DNA from: Candidatus Jordarchaeia archaeon
GTDB taxonomy: Archaea > Asgardarchaeota > Jordiarchaeia > Jordiarchaeales > Jordiarchaeaceae
Assembly: GCA_029856435.1 (NCBI GenBank)
Contig: JAHQXB010000066.1
Span: forward strand, 1-45,032
Length of the DNA stretch: 45,032 bases
Reading direction: 5' to 3'
In this document: positions 9,696 through 18,037 of the stretch, piece by piece
Layout of the letters: each line of letters begins with the position of its first letter
Numbering within the stretch: position 1 is the first letter of the stretch
The notes under the pieces: generated by a model
Databases searched by the model: none
What the model was told of the DNA's origin: nothing
Seen by the model: only the letters and a program-made list of their open reading frames with translations
Position numbers and translations under genes: made by a program

Positions 9696-11075
9696 TTGGA
9701 AGAAGATCTGATAAAAAGTTTGTGTGGTATTGTTGGAGAGGAAAATGTTAAAAGTGACATTGTTGATAGATACTGTTACTCTATGGATGCTTCCCTATAT
9801 AGTTCAATTCCCGACGTGGTTGTTTTTCCTCAGACCACAGACCATGTCTCTGAGATAATGAAGTTCGCCAATACTAACGGAATACCGGTGACTCCTAGGG
9901 GGGCCGCAACGGGTCTGTGTGGAGGAGCGGTTCCTCTCAAGGGGGGAATAGTTATAGACCTTTCAAAGATGAACAAAATACTAGAAATCGACTTGGATAA
10001 CTTCTGCGTCAGGGTGGAGCCAGGAGTGATTCAGAACGAACTCAACCAAGTGTTAAATAAGCGTGGATTCTTTTTTCCCCCCACTCCTGGTAGCAAGAAA
10101 ATGTGCACTATCGGAGGTATGATTTCTACAAATGCTGGGGGGATGACCGCGGTAAAATATGGGGTCACCAGAAATTTTGTTCTGGGTCTTAAGGTTGTTT
10201 TAGCGTCGGGTGAAGTGCTTGAGCTAGGGGGCAAAACTCTGAAGAGAAGTTTAGGTTTGGATTTATTACAACTGTTTGTGGGAACAGAGGGTACGCTCGG
10301 TATAATTACAGAGGCCTTGCTTAGGATAATACCTCTACCAGAGGAAACCGCGGTAATAGTGGCTCCATTCAAAGATGTCTACGAAGCCACCAAAACAGTT
10401 AACTCTGTTCTTAGTCGCACAGTACCTGCTGCGATTGAGATAATGGATCGTGGAATCATCAAGGCAGTAAACGCCTATATCAAAGAGTTAAAACTACCTG
10501 AGGTTGAGGCTATATTGTACTTTGAAGTTGATGGTACACGTGAGGAGGTTCAGAGACAAATCGAAATCATTGTTGAAACGTGTAAAAAACATAAATCTCT
10601 AAATGTTCAATGGACTGCTGATCCCGAAAAAAAACTAATGCTGTGGCAGGGAAGAGAAGCCGCTGGTGGGGCGATTATGAATCTGGATAGAAGACTGGTA
10701 CGTGTCTACGAGGCGGAAGATGTTTGTGTGCCTATCTCCAAAATTCCGGATATGGTGAAAAGATTTCAAGAAATATCAAAAAAGTATGGAATTCCTGTAG
10801 GCCTCTATGGCCATGCGGGAGACGGCAACATTCATTCTGGAGTACTAATAGATGTAAGGAATCCTGAAGAATGGCGGAAACTAAAAAACTTGACCAGAGA
10901 AGTTTATGAAACCGCCATGTCTCTTGGGGGAAACATTTCTGCTGAGCATGGAATAGGGGCACTAAGAGCAGAATGGATGAGAAGGATACACGGAGAAGGG
11001 CTAAAATACATAAAAAAAATAAAGGAGGCCTTTGACCCTAAAGGCATTCTGAACCCCGGTAAACTGGGCATGTGA
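9696..11075 (+). CDS. glcD: FAD-linked 2-hydroxyacid oxidase/dehydrogenase (GlcD family)
   Basis: A flavoprotein that oxidises a 2-hydroxyacid such as glycolate or D-lactate to the 2-oxoacid. The 459-aa length fits the family. The FAD-binding PCMH domain includes PRGAATGLCGGAVPL, the PTPGSKKMCTIGGMISTNAGG region and GTEGTLGIIT. The C-terminal cap has GHAGDGNIHSG and SAEHGIG, which carry the metal/substrate histidines. TTG 9696 is preceded by GAGGTG with good spacing. No partner iron-sulfur subunit gene is adjacent, so the electron acceptor is unknown; substrate specificity cannot be read. It runs tail to tail with the next gene. Confidence 0.92.
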   Translation: MEEDLIKSLCGIVGEENVKSDIVDRYCYSMDASLYSSIPDVVVFPQTTDHVSEIMKFANTNGIPVTPRGAATGLCGGAVPLKGGIVIDLSKMNKILEIDLDNFCVRVEPGVIQNELNQVLNKRGFFFPPTPGSKKMCTIGGMISTNAGGMTAVKYGVTRNFVLGLKVVLASGEVLELGGKTLKRSLGLDLLQLFVGTEGTLGIITEALLRIIPLPEETAVIVAPFKDVYEATKTVNSVLSRTVPAAIEIMDRGIIKAVNAYIKELKLPEVEAILYFEVDGTREEVQRQIEIIVETCKKHKSLNVQWTADPEKKLMLWQGREAAGGAIMNLDRRLVRVYEAEDVCVPISKIPDMVKRFQEISKKYGIPVGLYGHAGDGNIHSGVLIDVRNPEEWRKLKNLTREVYETAMSLGGNISAEHGIGALRAEWMRRIHGEGLKYIKKIKEAFDPKGILNPGKLGM

Positions 11076-11093
11076 AACAGCGTTACCTAGTTT

Positions 11094-11468
11094 TTAAGCG
11101 GCTATCCATGACTTGGCTCCTTCTCTTCTGACTACTTTTTTCTCCTCCAACTTTCTGAGGAGAACTACTACTTCATTCTGATTTAATTTACCCTTCAAAA
11201 TTCTCGTAATGGCTCTCGGTCTCCTCGGCTCCTTTGCTATAATCTTTAAAATCTCATTTTCAATATCCGATAGACCCTCTCTAACTATGGGTTCCCTTTT
11301 TTCCCGACTCTCCTTTTTCCTCTCTTTTTTCACCGCTTCCTTTTCTTCTTCCTCTTTCTTTTTCTTCTTCTCCTCTACCGCTTCTTTTTCCATTTCTTCA
11401 ACGATTTTCTCTATTTCCTCCTCCTCTATTTCCTCCACTCCCTTCTTGGTTTTTGCTTTCTTTGACAT
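11094..11468 (-). CDS. Charged coiled-coil protein with C-terminal winged helix
   Basis: The first half of this 124-aa protein is almost entirely Lys/Glu, a predicted long charged helix or coiled coil. The last ~60 residues (LSDIENEILKIIAKEP to the end) look like a winged-helix domain. ATG 11468 is chosen because GGAGG lies 7 nt upstream, rather than the longer frame from 11492. The architecture resembles ribosomal protein S25e (basic tail plus winged helix), but I cannot confirm that family. A DNA- or RNA-binding role is likely. It is convergent with the FAD oxidase gene, with only 18 nt between stops. Confidence 0.75.
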   Translation of the reverse strand: MSKKAKTKKGVEEIEEEEIEKIVEEMEKEAVEEKKKKKEEEEKEAVKKERKKESREKREPIVREGLSDIENEILKIIAKEPRRPRAITRILKGKLNQNEVVVLLRKLEEKKVVRREGAKSWIAA

Positions 11469-11974
11469 ATTTTTTCCTCCAATAACTCTCAATAACGCTT
11501 TTGGTAGAACAAGTTTTTAATGGTATATGCTCGTTTTTGAAACCAAGACCATTTAAACCTTTAAGCTTTTACTATCACTTGGATTCGTTTTTAAAGTTTA
11601 TTTAAAGACGATAAAATAACAAATCACCGACTTCAAGAACCATGTAGAGGAGCAATGTCTTCTTTGTATGCTCACCCTCCATAATTTTAAAGATGCAATT
11701 TTTCTATAAAATTAAATTACCGGAAATTCGTGTTTTTGGGTAAGGGCCGCTTTAAAAATCATTAGTTATATCTATCTCCACATTCTTCACCTCCCCTTTT
11801 TTATACTTTTTTGGGTTTTGAAGGCCAGAGAAGGAATTGTCCGTCCTTTCTTATAATATTTTGCGGGAATATTCAATTTACGCAGGCAAAAAAAGGTAAT
11901 CGAGGTAATCAAAAATATTCGCGGAGAATATGAAAGTACTTTTAGCTTCTTTGTTCTGAAACATAAAACTAGTT
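11469..11974. other. A/T-rich intergenic stretch before the MITE copy
   Basis: No coding frame is supported. The part next to 11469 should hold the promoter of the winged-helix gene (minus strand). The rest is A/T-rich without recognised structure up to the target duplication at 11966-11974. With 12087-12303 it makes an ~830-nt gene-free interval interrupted by the mobile element. Confidence 0.4.
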
Positions 11975-12086
11975 GGCGATGTAGTCCGATTCTATCCTCA
12001 ATTTTGAGGCTCTAAATCAGAAAAGAAGCCCTATGAAAGCTTTTATCGAAGGCGAAATCGAACAAATATACACCGCGAAACTAGTT
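11966..12086 (+). mobile_element. MITE-like element, copy 2, with 9-bp target duplication
   Basis: The element itself is 11975-12077 (103 bp). It is flanked on both sides by AAACTAGTT (11966-11974 and 12078-12086), a perfect 9-bp direct repeat as left by transposition. The core GCTCTAAATCAGAAAAGAAG followed by CCCTATGAAAGC is nearly identical to copy 1. Paired ends CGATT/AATCG and an inner hairpin CCTCAATTTTGAGG are present. No coding capacity, so it would depend on a transposase supplied elsewhere. Confidence 0.85.
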
Positions 12087-12238
12087 TTGAAACAATTTAA
12101 AGCATATTTTTAGTATTTCTTGCCTTAAAGGTTAATGTTTTATACCCGCCTAATCGTTATTCCGAGATGTGAAAGATAATTAATACCCTTTTTGCAAAAA
12201 TGGACGCGAATTTAGAAAATTTTAGAAGGATAGTTATC

Positions 12239-12250
12239 AGTTATAAATAT
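12239..12250 (+). promoter_or_regulatory. Probable TATA box of the Ca2+ ATPase gene
   Basis: AGTTATAAATAT is a good archaeal TATA box located about 55-65 nt before ATG 12304, giving a predicted leader of roughly 30 nt. No strong Shine-Dalgarno sequence precedes the ATG. Confidence 0.45.
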
Positions 12251-12303
12251 TTGGAAAGCAGAATTTACCATGTATCCGCACGTTTTTCTATTTACCAACT
12301 GAG

Positions 12304-15033
12304 ATGATTGCATTGGAAAACGAACCTGTATGGCATACGATGAGTATTGAGAGTGTTGAGACTGCTTTAAAAACTGGGCGGTTAGGCATAACCCCTGAAG
12401 AGGCTAAACGCAGATTGGAGGAATTTGGCCCAAATATCTTGAGAGAGAAAAAGGGGCCCTCTGCTTTAACGATTTTCGCGTCGCAATTTAAAAACTACTT
12501 GATCCTAGTTCTTGTTGCTGCCGCGATTATTGCACTCTTCCTAGGAGACTTCACTGATGCTTTAGTGATTATAGTTGTAATCATTTTAAATGCACTCTTG
12601 GGCTTTTTCCAAGAATACAGAGCCGAAAAATCAATAGAAGCTCTCAAAAAACTAACAGCGCCCCACGCAATTGTAATACGTGGAGGGCATCAGGAAGAGA
12701 TATTAGCCAGTGAATTGGTTCCCGGAGACTTAGTATTGATTGAAACTGGAGAACGTGTGCCAGCAGATATTCGCCTTTTAGAATCCACTAGCCTTGAAAT
12801 AGACGAATCCCTACTAACAGGAGAATCAATCCCAGCTAAAAAGAAGGCTGAGCGCTTGGAGGAAAAAAGGCTGCCCATTGCTGATAGAAAAAACATGGCT
12901 TATATGGGCACCATTATAACTAGGGGGAGAGGAATTGGTTATGTAGTGTCCACTGGTATGAGAACAGAAATCGGAAGAATAGCGGAGCTGATTCAAACCG
13001 TAGAAACAGAGGAAACTCCGCTGCAGGTTAAGTTGAGGGATTTGGCTAAAAAATTAACTTATGCTGTTATAGTCATATGTTTGATTGTCTTCCTTATAGG
13101 GACTCTAAGAGAAGGACATGTTTTTGATATGTTTCTGAACGCCGTTGGTCTGGCTGTAGCAGCCATACCTGAAAGCTTGCCTGCTGTGGTTACCATTACT
13201 CTCGCTCTTGGGGTTCAGAGGATGGTGAAGAGGAACGCCGTTATAAGAAAACTCCCTGCTGTGCAAACTCTTGGGAGCGCCACAATCATCTGTTCTGATA
13301 AGACGGGAACTTTTACTCGAAATGAGATGACTGTAATAAAGTTATATGTTAATAATAGTATCTTTGATGTAACCAATGTGGGTTATGAACCTAAAGGCAA
13401 GTTCTATCACAATAATTCTGTAATTGACCCAAAACAAATTCCAAGCCTTAAACTACTGTTGACTATTGGTGCGCTCTGTAACAACGCAAAATTAGAGAAA
13501 AATGGCAACTGGCGCATAATTGGCGATCCCACCGAAGGAGCGCTCATCGTCGCCGCAGAGAAAGCAGGTCTCAAACAAAAAGAACTTAGTGAACAATACC
13601 CAAGGATAGCAGAAATACCCTTCGAATCCGAACGAAAACTCATGTCCACAATTCATGAAACACCCCAAGGAACAAAAATTGCATGCATTAAAGGAGCCAC
13701 AGAAGTAGTGCTAAATTTAAGCAGTAAAATATACACCGATGGGCAAATCAGAGAACTAACCAGCAAAGAGAAAGAAGAACTCCTAAAAATTAACCAAAAC
13801 ATGGCAAGTGATGCCCTACGAGTCCTAGCTCTAGCCTACAGAGAACTACCAACCGAACATCAAGAATACACATCAGAAAACATAGAAAAAGATCTAATTT
13901 TCGTAGGCTTCCAGGGTATGTTGGATCCCCCCAGAGATGAAGCCATTATGGCAGTTCAAACAGCTAAAAAAGCAGGCATCAAAGTAGTTATGATCACTGG
14001 AGACAACGAATTCACGGCTAAATCAATAGCAAGAAAACTAGGACTACTAGAGAGAGATGGAAAAGTATTAACCGGTGCAGATTTAGAAAAAATGAGTGAC
14101 GCGCAACTTGATGAAGCAGTACAGGAAGTCGCCGTCTACGCCCGAGTATCTCCAGAACACAAACTCAGAATAGTAAACTCCCTAAAAAAGAAAAACCAAA
14201 TAGTGGCCATGACAGGTGATGGCGTAAACGATGCTCCTGCTTTGAGGAAGGCTGATATTGGGATTGCCATGGGGATAACTGGTACAGATGTTGCTAAGGA
14301 GGCTTCGGAAATGATTCTCATTGACGACAATTTTGCTTCCATTGTGGCTGCTGTTGAAGAAGGGCGTACAATTTATAACAATATTAAGAAGACTATTTAC
14401 TATCTTCTTTCCACGAATGTTGGTGAAATACTAACTATATTTATAGGATTGATGATTGGCCTGCCCATACCGCTTGTCGCGGTTCAGATTTTGTGGATTA
14501 ACCTTGTTACTGATAGTTTTCCTGCGTTGGCGCTTGCGGCCGATCCTGCTGAGGCGGGTATTATGCTTCATCGTCCGAGGGATCCTCTAGAGCCTGTGAT
14601 AACGAGAAGGATGTTTTTTAATATGATTTTTGTCGCAACGGTTATGTTGGTATCCACTCTGCTTTTGTACAGTTTTGTGTTAGGCGTGTTCTCTCCTTTA
14701 GGGATTTCCTATTCAAATTTGGATACTGCACGAACAGCTGCATTCACGAATATGGTTTTTCTTCAGCTCTTTCACTCTTTTATTGTCCGTTCAGAAAGAG
14801 AATCCGTATTTAAAGTCGGTTTCTTTTCAAACAAGTATCTCGTATTGGGCACTACAATCTCCTTACTTCTACAATTAGCAGTGGTGTATCTTCCTCAACT
14901 TCAAACCCTATTCCACACAACACCACTATCCGTTTTTGAGCTGGTAATTGTAGTTCTAGCTTCAAGTTCGCTCCTATTTAGTACTGAAGTAGTGAAGTTC
15001 TATGATCGGCGGATGGCTCGATACGAAAAATAA
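12304..15033 (+). CDS. SERCA-type P-type Ca2+-transporting ATPase
   Basis: A 909-aa P2A-class cation pump of the cell membrane. Visible motifs: TGES 172-175 (actuator), phosphorylated D332 in DKTGTFT, KGAT in the nucleotide domain, and GDGVNDAP 638-645. Calcium ligands of SERCA are conserved: N705 and E708 in helix 5 (STNVGEI) and N733, T736, D737 in helix 6 (INLVTD), so Ca2+ export is the best call. Helix 4 has PESLP where SERCA has PEGLP, and DKTGTF replaces the usual DKTGTL. Wobble-base use changes sharply near 14215. It faces an EF-hand protease gene with 43 nt between stops. Confidence 0.93.
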   Translation: MIALENEPVWHTMSIESVETALKTGRLGITPEEAKRRLEEFGPNILREKKGPSALTIFASQFKNYLILVLVAAAIIALFLGDFTDALVIIVVIILNALLGFFQEYRAEKSIEALKKLTAPHAIVIRGGHQEEILASELVPGDLVLIETGERVPADIRLLESTSLEIDESLLTGESIPAKKKAERLEEKRLPIADRKNMAYMGTIITRGRGIGYVVSTGMRTEIGRIAELIQTVETEETPLQVKLRDLAKKLTYAVIVICLIVFLIGTLREGHVFDMFLNAVGLAVAAIPESLPAVVTITLALGVQRMVKRNAVIRKLPAVQTLGSATIICSDKTGTFTRNEMTVIKLYVNNSIFDVTNVGYEPKGKFYHNNSVIDPKQIPSLKLLLTIGALCNNAKLEKNGNWRIIGDPTEGALIVAAEKAGLKQKELSEQYPRIAEIPFESERKLMSTIHETPQGTKIACIKGATEVVLNLSSKIYTDGQIRELTSKEKEELLKINQNMASDALRVLALAYRELPTEHQEYTSENIEKDLIFVGFQGMLDPPRDEAIMAVQTAKKAGIKVVMITGDNEFTAKSIARKLGLLERDGKVLTGADLEKMSDAQLDEAVQEVAVYARVSPEHKLRIVNSLKKKNQIVAMTGDGVNDAPALRKADIGIAMGITGTDVAKEASEMILIDDNFASIVAAVEEGRTIYNNIKKTIYYLLSTNVGEILTIFIGLMIGLPIPLVAVQILWINLVTDSFPALALAADPAEAGIMLHRPRDPLEPVITRRMFFNMIFVATVMLVSTLLLYSFVLGVFSPLGISYSNLDTARTAAFTNMVFLQLFHSFIVRSERESVFKVGFFSNKYLVLGTTISLLLQLAVVYLPQLQTLFHTTPLSVFELVIVVLASSSLLFSTEVVKFYDRRMARYEK

Positions 15034-15056
15034 AAAAGTGATTCTTTAAGGATACT

Positions 15057-15075
15057 GAACTTTTTTGTTTTTTAG
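15057..15075 (+). terminator. T-run terminator between convergent genes
   Basis: GAACTTTTTTGTTTTTTAG follows the Ca2+ ATPase stop by about 25 nt. It ends the plus-strand transcript just before the 3' end of the HtpX-like gene coming from the other side. Confidence 0.55.
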
Positions 15076-15076
15076 T

Positions 15077-16306
15077 TTACACCCTTTTATAAATGTCTTT
15101 GGCTGAGTATTTTGCGCTAGACATTTCTCTATCAATTATACTCAGAAGAAGGATACGCTTGTATGTTGGAGGATGTGTGGAAAACAGGTTGTTCAAACTG
15201 TTCCACTTTGTTCTCTTGGCCTCGGCTTCCATCGCCATTTCGAGCTCCTTCTCATCAAGTGTTCCGTCTTTATCTAGGTCATATTCGTTTGCCCTTTCTA
15301 TGATACGGCGAATTTGGCTTGATGCATTCGCTGGGTCTTCAATGAAGAAGGCTCGTGCACCATGAGTCTCCGCGGGGTTCAAACTGAGTCCATAGGCAAT
15401 TTTTGTGAGGGCGCTTTTTAATGCTCTGGGTTTTTCCGTGACATATGCTGAGTAAGCGTCGGAGTAGAATTCCCTCTGCCTACTTAAAGTCCTGACTATC
15501 AAAAGTGATATAATGTATATTATGAATGCTAAGACTGCTATTATGAGAAGAATTGCCAAACCTTTACTGCCACGTCTTGAGCCCCTTGTGCCGTAGAATG
15601 CAAACATAGCAATCATATAACATATGAGGGGTATAGCACCAAGACATGTCATTATCAGGCAGTCCCTATGTTTCAGGTGCCCTATCTCATGCCCAATTAC
15701 TGCTTCAACTTCCTCTTTATTCAGCGCTTGTAGTAACCCCCTAGAAATCGCTAAAGTAGTGCTTTTCGCAGTTCTTCCAAATACACACGCATTTGGCTGC
15801 TCAGTATCCCATAAGGCTATCTTGGGTGTTGGTATCCTACTTTTTTCGGCCAAATTCTCTACCGTTTTTTCGAGCCAAGGATTTTCACCCCTCTTTAAGT
15901 AGCGTAAGCCTAAAGAATACCTCACTAAGGCGGGGCCTATCGCCCATTGAAATACTATGAAAAACACGGTGAAAATTGATACACCTATAGCCATGGGGGT
16001 AATGCTCTGGGGAAGCACAAACGTGGTAAACAAATAGGATTGAATTTGCATAGCTGCTATGTACTGCCATGCGAAATATCCAATAAAACCTTGCAACAAT
16101 GTTGGATCAATTGATTCCCAATCTATGTAGAAGTAGCTTGAAAGATCCTCCAAATACCCTGAAGGTGAGCCCGCTAAAAACGTCGGAACTTCACTGAACA
16201 AATATGTCACTAGAACACTTAAGGCGAAAATGAAGACAAAGAGAATCACAAACATCAGTACGATTGAAATCGACATTCTGGCTTTCAGCATAAATAGGCG
16301 TCCCAA
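15077..16306 (-). CDS. htpX: HtpX-like M48 membrane metalloprotease with EF-hand
   Basis: A zinc endopeptidase for membrane-protein quality control. The zinc site is HEIGH 206-210 with the third ligand in REFYSD (E279). There are at least four transmembrane helices (about 12-36, 105-125, 216-238 and 250-272). Unusually, a perfect 12-residue EF-hand loop, D343 to E354 (DLDKDGTLDEKE), lies between the catalytic domain and the conserved STHPPTYKRI end. Ca2+ control of the protease is an inference. TTG 16306 has GAGGTGA six nt upstream, supporting this start. It is tail to tail with a Ca2+ pump gene. Confidence 0.9.
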   Translation of the reverse strand: MGRLFMLKARMSISIVLMFVILFVFIFALSVLVTYLFSEVPTFLAGSPSGYLEDLSSYFYIDWESIDPTLLQGFIGYFAWQYIAAMQIQSYLFTTFVLPQSITPMAIGVSIFTVFFIVFQWAIGPALVRYSLGLRYLKRGENPWLEKTVENLAEKSRIPTPKIALWDTEQPNACVFGRTAKSTTLAISRGLLQALNKEEVEAVIGHEIGHLKHRDCLIMTCLGAIPLICYMIAMFAFYGTRGSRRGSKGLAILLIIAVLAFIIYIISLLIVRTLSRQREFYSDAYSAYVTEKPRALKSALTKIAYGLSLNPAETHGARAFFIEDPANASSQIRRIIERANEYDLDKDGTLDEKELEMAMEAEAKRTKWNSLNNLFSTHPPTYKRILLLSIIDREMSSAKYSAKDIYKRV

Positions 16307-16713
16307 GAAGAGTCACCTCACTTGCTATCTGAGGAATTTCGTTGGTAATATATAGTACACTGATTAAAATTAACTTTACCCTAAATTACAACTAATTTTG
16401 TATAATATAAAAAATTTTTTATTATTTACTTTTTTGTTAATTAAAAATGAATAAAAGCAGTATACCTTTTCCCTTAAGGAAAGAAACTCCATCAAAACCG
16501 GACATTAGTAACTTTCTAAACATGCTCGTAATTGTTTTGCGATAGGTATAAAGTCCTAAATGGACTTGAATTTTGAAAATAGGCTTGTCGTTGGGGATTT
16601 AATTTTGGCTGAGTTTCGATTCCCTGAGGGTAAAGAAATTCTTCATATAGCAACTTATAGCAACTGGTAAGTTCTTTAACCTTATCCATAAATTTGGTGG
16701 CGATTCGTTAAAG
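16307..16713. other. A/T-rich gap with possible gene remnants
   Basis: The stretch 16380-16440 is extremely A/T-rich. A 35-codon frame from ATG 16560 to TAA 16667 (it reads MDLNFENRLVVGDLILAEF and on to TYSNW) looks coding-like but is very short. It may be a fragment of the same decayed locus as the following frames. Nothing else is recognised. Confidence 0.35.
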
Positions 16714-16935
16714 ATGCTTTTCCATAGAGTTTTTCCGATTATGGTTACAGATAGAAATTGTAGGTTTTTCTTTCTTATGAATCCTAAGCAGATATTTGTT
16801 GCTGAACCCAAACTACTGATAAATAAGGGGGAGGTCGATCCCAAAGACTTTGCTATACATTCTATTGAGTCGGGATTGCTTTTGAGTTTAGAGTCGGAAT
16901 GCACCGAAGGGAAAGTTAATGGGCGCAGTGAATAA
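16714..16935 (+). CDS. Hypothetical 73-aa protein, possible fragment
   Basis: No family recognised. From MVTDRNCRFFFLMNPKQIF on, the sequence looks like a small alpha/beta domain (LLINKGEVDPKDFAIHSIESG). No clear ribosome-binding site is seen. It overlaps the next frame by 17 nt and is surrounded by short or broken frames, so it may be the remains of a longer gene. Confidence 0.35.
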   Translation: MLFHRVFPIMVTDRNCRFFFLMNPKQIFVAEPKLLINKGEVDPKDFAIHSIESGLLLSLESECTEGKVNGRSE

Positions 16936-17675
16936 GTTTACTCCTTCGGGCAGACGTATTTTTAATAATTACCTTGCGGTTATCAAAAGTATTGCACAAG
17001 GATTATCCAAAATTTATGGGCAAGAATTAACAATTTATCAAGCTTCTGATAGAGTGGCAGAAGTAGCAGAAAAAATTGAAGAAGAGGTCTTCAAGCAGGT
17101 ATAGTATGGAGTGTTCTGTACAGATTGCGGAATTTATACTGTAGGTCTAAATAATCCCGTTATACCAAATTCTTGTTTGGTGAAAAATCATTGTCTTATC
17201 AAAACGACAGTTTATAAACTGAACGAGGTTTTCCTAATTGCTTGGGAGGAGGGAATGATTTTAGAGGGCTACGTTGCCCAAGTCCTTCTTGATAATGGTT
17301 GGAATACGCTCTTTAGTGTTGAGGTTCATGGCCTGGAGGGAGGTAGACACGAAGTTGATGTCATAGCGGAGAAAGATAATAACTATCTACTCATTGAATG
17401 TAAACATGTAGCTCCCTACAATTGGGTTTTATATGATGATGCGATAAAGAGCATAGGCAAAATGACGTTAATAGAAGGAGCCATATTGAAGGCTTATCGG
17501 AAGAGAAAAGAGCAGCCTAGTATGATGATTAAAGCAATAATTACGACAGGCGAAGCTACAAAGAGAAACAAATGTAATGATCTCAAACATAGAAAATTTC
17601 CTAATCGCGTCCAGAGAAGACACACTGAACGGACTCTCAGAATTTAAAAAGAACTTGGCGTTCCTCCTAGACTAA
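16919..17675 (+). pseudogene. Broken Mrr-like (PD-(D/E)XK) nuclease gene
   Basis: A 61-codon frame (16919-17104) is followed, in the same frame, by one TAG and then 178 more codons (17111-17647). The second part has a nuclease-like core: EGYVAQVLLDNGW, then EVDVIAEKD and LLIECKH (D...ExK), as in Mrr-type endonucleases. Near 17555-17575 the reading frame must shift by +1 to continue as NVMISNIENFLIASRED and on to a stop at 17673-17675. A possible zinc pair CTDC opens the second part. An internal ATG 17255 with GGAGG could restart translation. Probably a decaying defence or DNA-repair gene; sequencing error at one site cannot be excluded. Confidence 0.6.
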
Positions 17676-17785
17676 ATCTTTAGTAGACAACCCTCTTTTG
17701 TGGATTTCCTCCTTACTTTCAATGTTCTTATCTGCCACAATCGGAACCTATTTCTGTAACTCGCTTCAAATTGAACGCAAGATGA

Positions 17786-17986
17786 CTATAATCCCAGTGA
17801 GACTAGTACGATTTGTATTCCAAATCCTAGTAGGAAGGCTAGCAAAAGAATTGCTAGGACTATTTGAAATTTTGAGTATTTCGGGTTATACTCTACGGTT
17901 AGTATCAACCAGATTAAGGCAATAATTCCCAGTAGGATGAGTAAATATCCTAGAGCAGGCTGCAGTGTCCACGGTTCTATAAACGT
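17786..17986 (-). CDS. Small two-helix membrane protein, apparent ACG start
   Basis: This 66-codon frame reads TFIEPWTLQPALGYLLILLG and continues through two clear transmembrane helices joined by VEYNPKYSKFQ. It lacks ATG, GTG or TTG at its start; a TGA lies in frame just upstream. However, ACG at 17984-17986 sits exactly 6 nt after an AGAGGTGA ribosome-binding site, so ACG initiation or a mutated ATG is likely. It follows the 233-aa membrane-protein gene by about 50 nt on the same strand and is probably its operon partner. Function unknown. Confidence 0.55.
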   Translation of the reverse strand, partial: TFIEPWTLQPALGYLLILLGIIALIWLILTVEYNPKYSKFQIVLAILLLAFLLGFGIQIVLVSLGL

Positions 17987-18037
17987 GAGTTTTCACCTCT
18001 TGCTAGTTTTCTCGCTTTATCCTAGCAGAGTATTCTT

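Noticed and set aside
16599..16904. 101-aa minus-strand frame opposite 16714-16935
   Set aside because: Antisense shadow; the plus strand is more protein-like and neither has strong start signals.
17102..17104. TAG as a pyrrolysine codon
   Set aside because: The same locus also needs a frameshift and is surrounded by fragments, so gene decay is the simpler reading.
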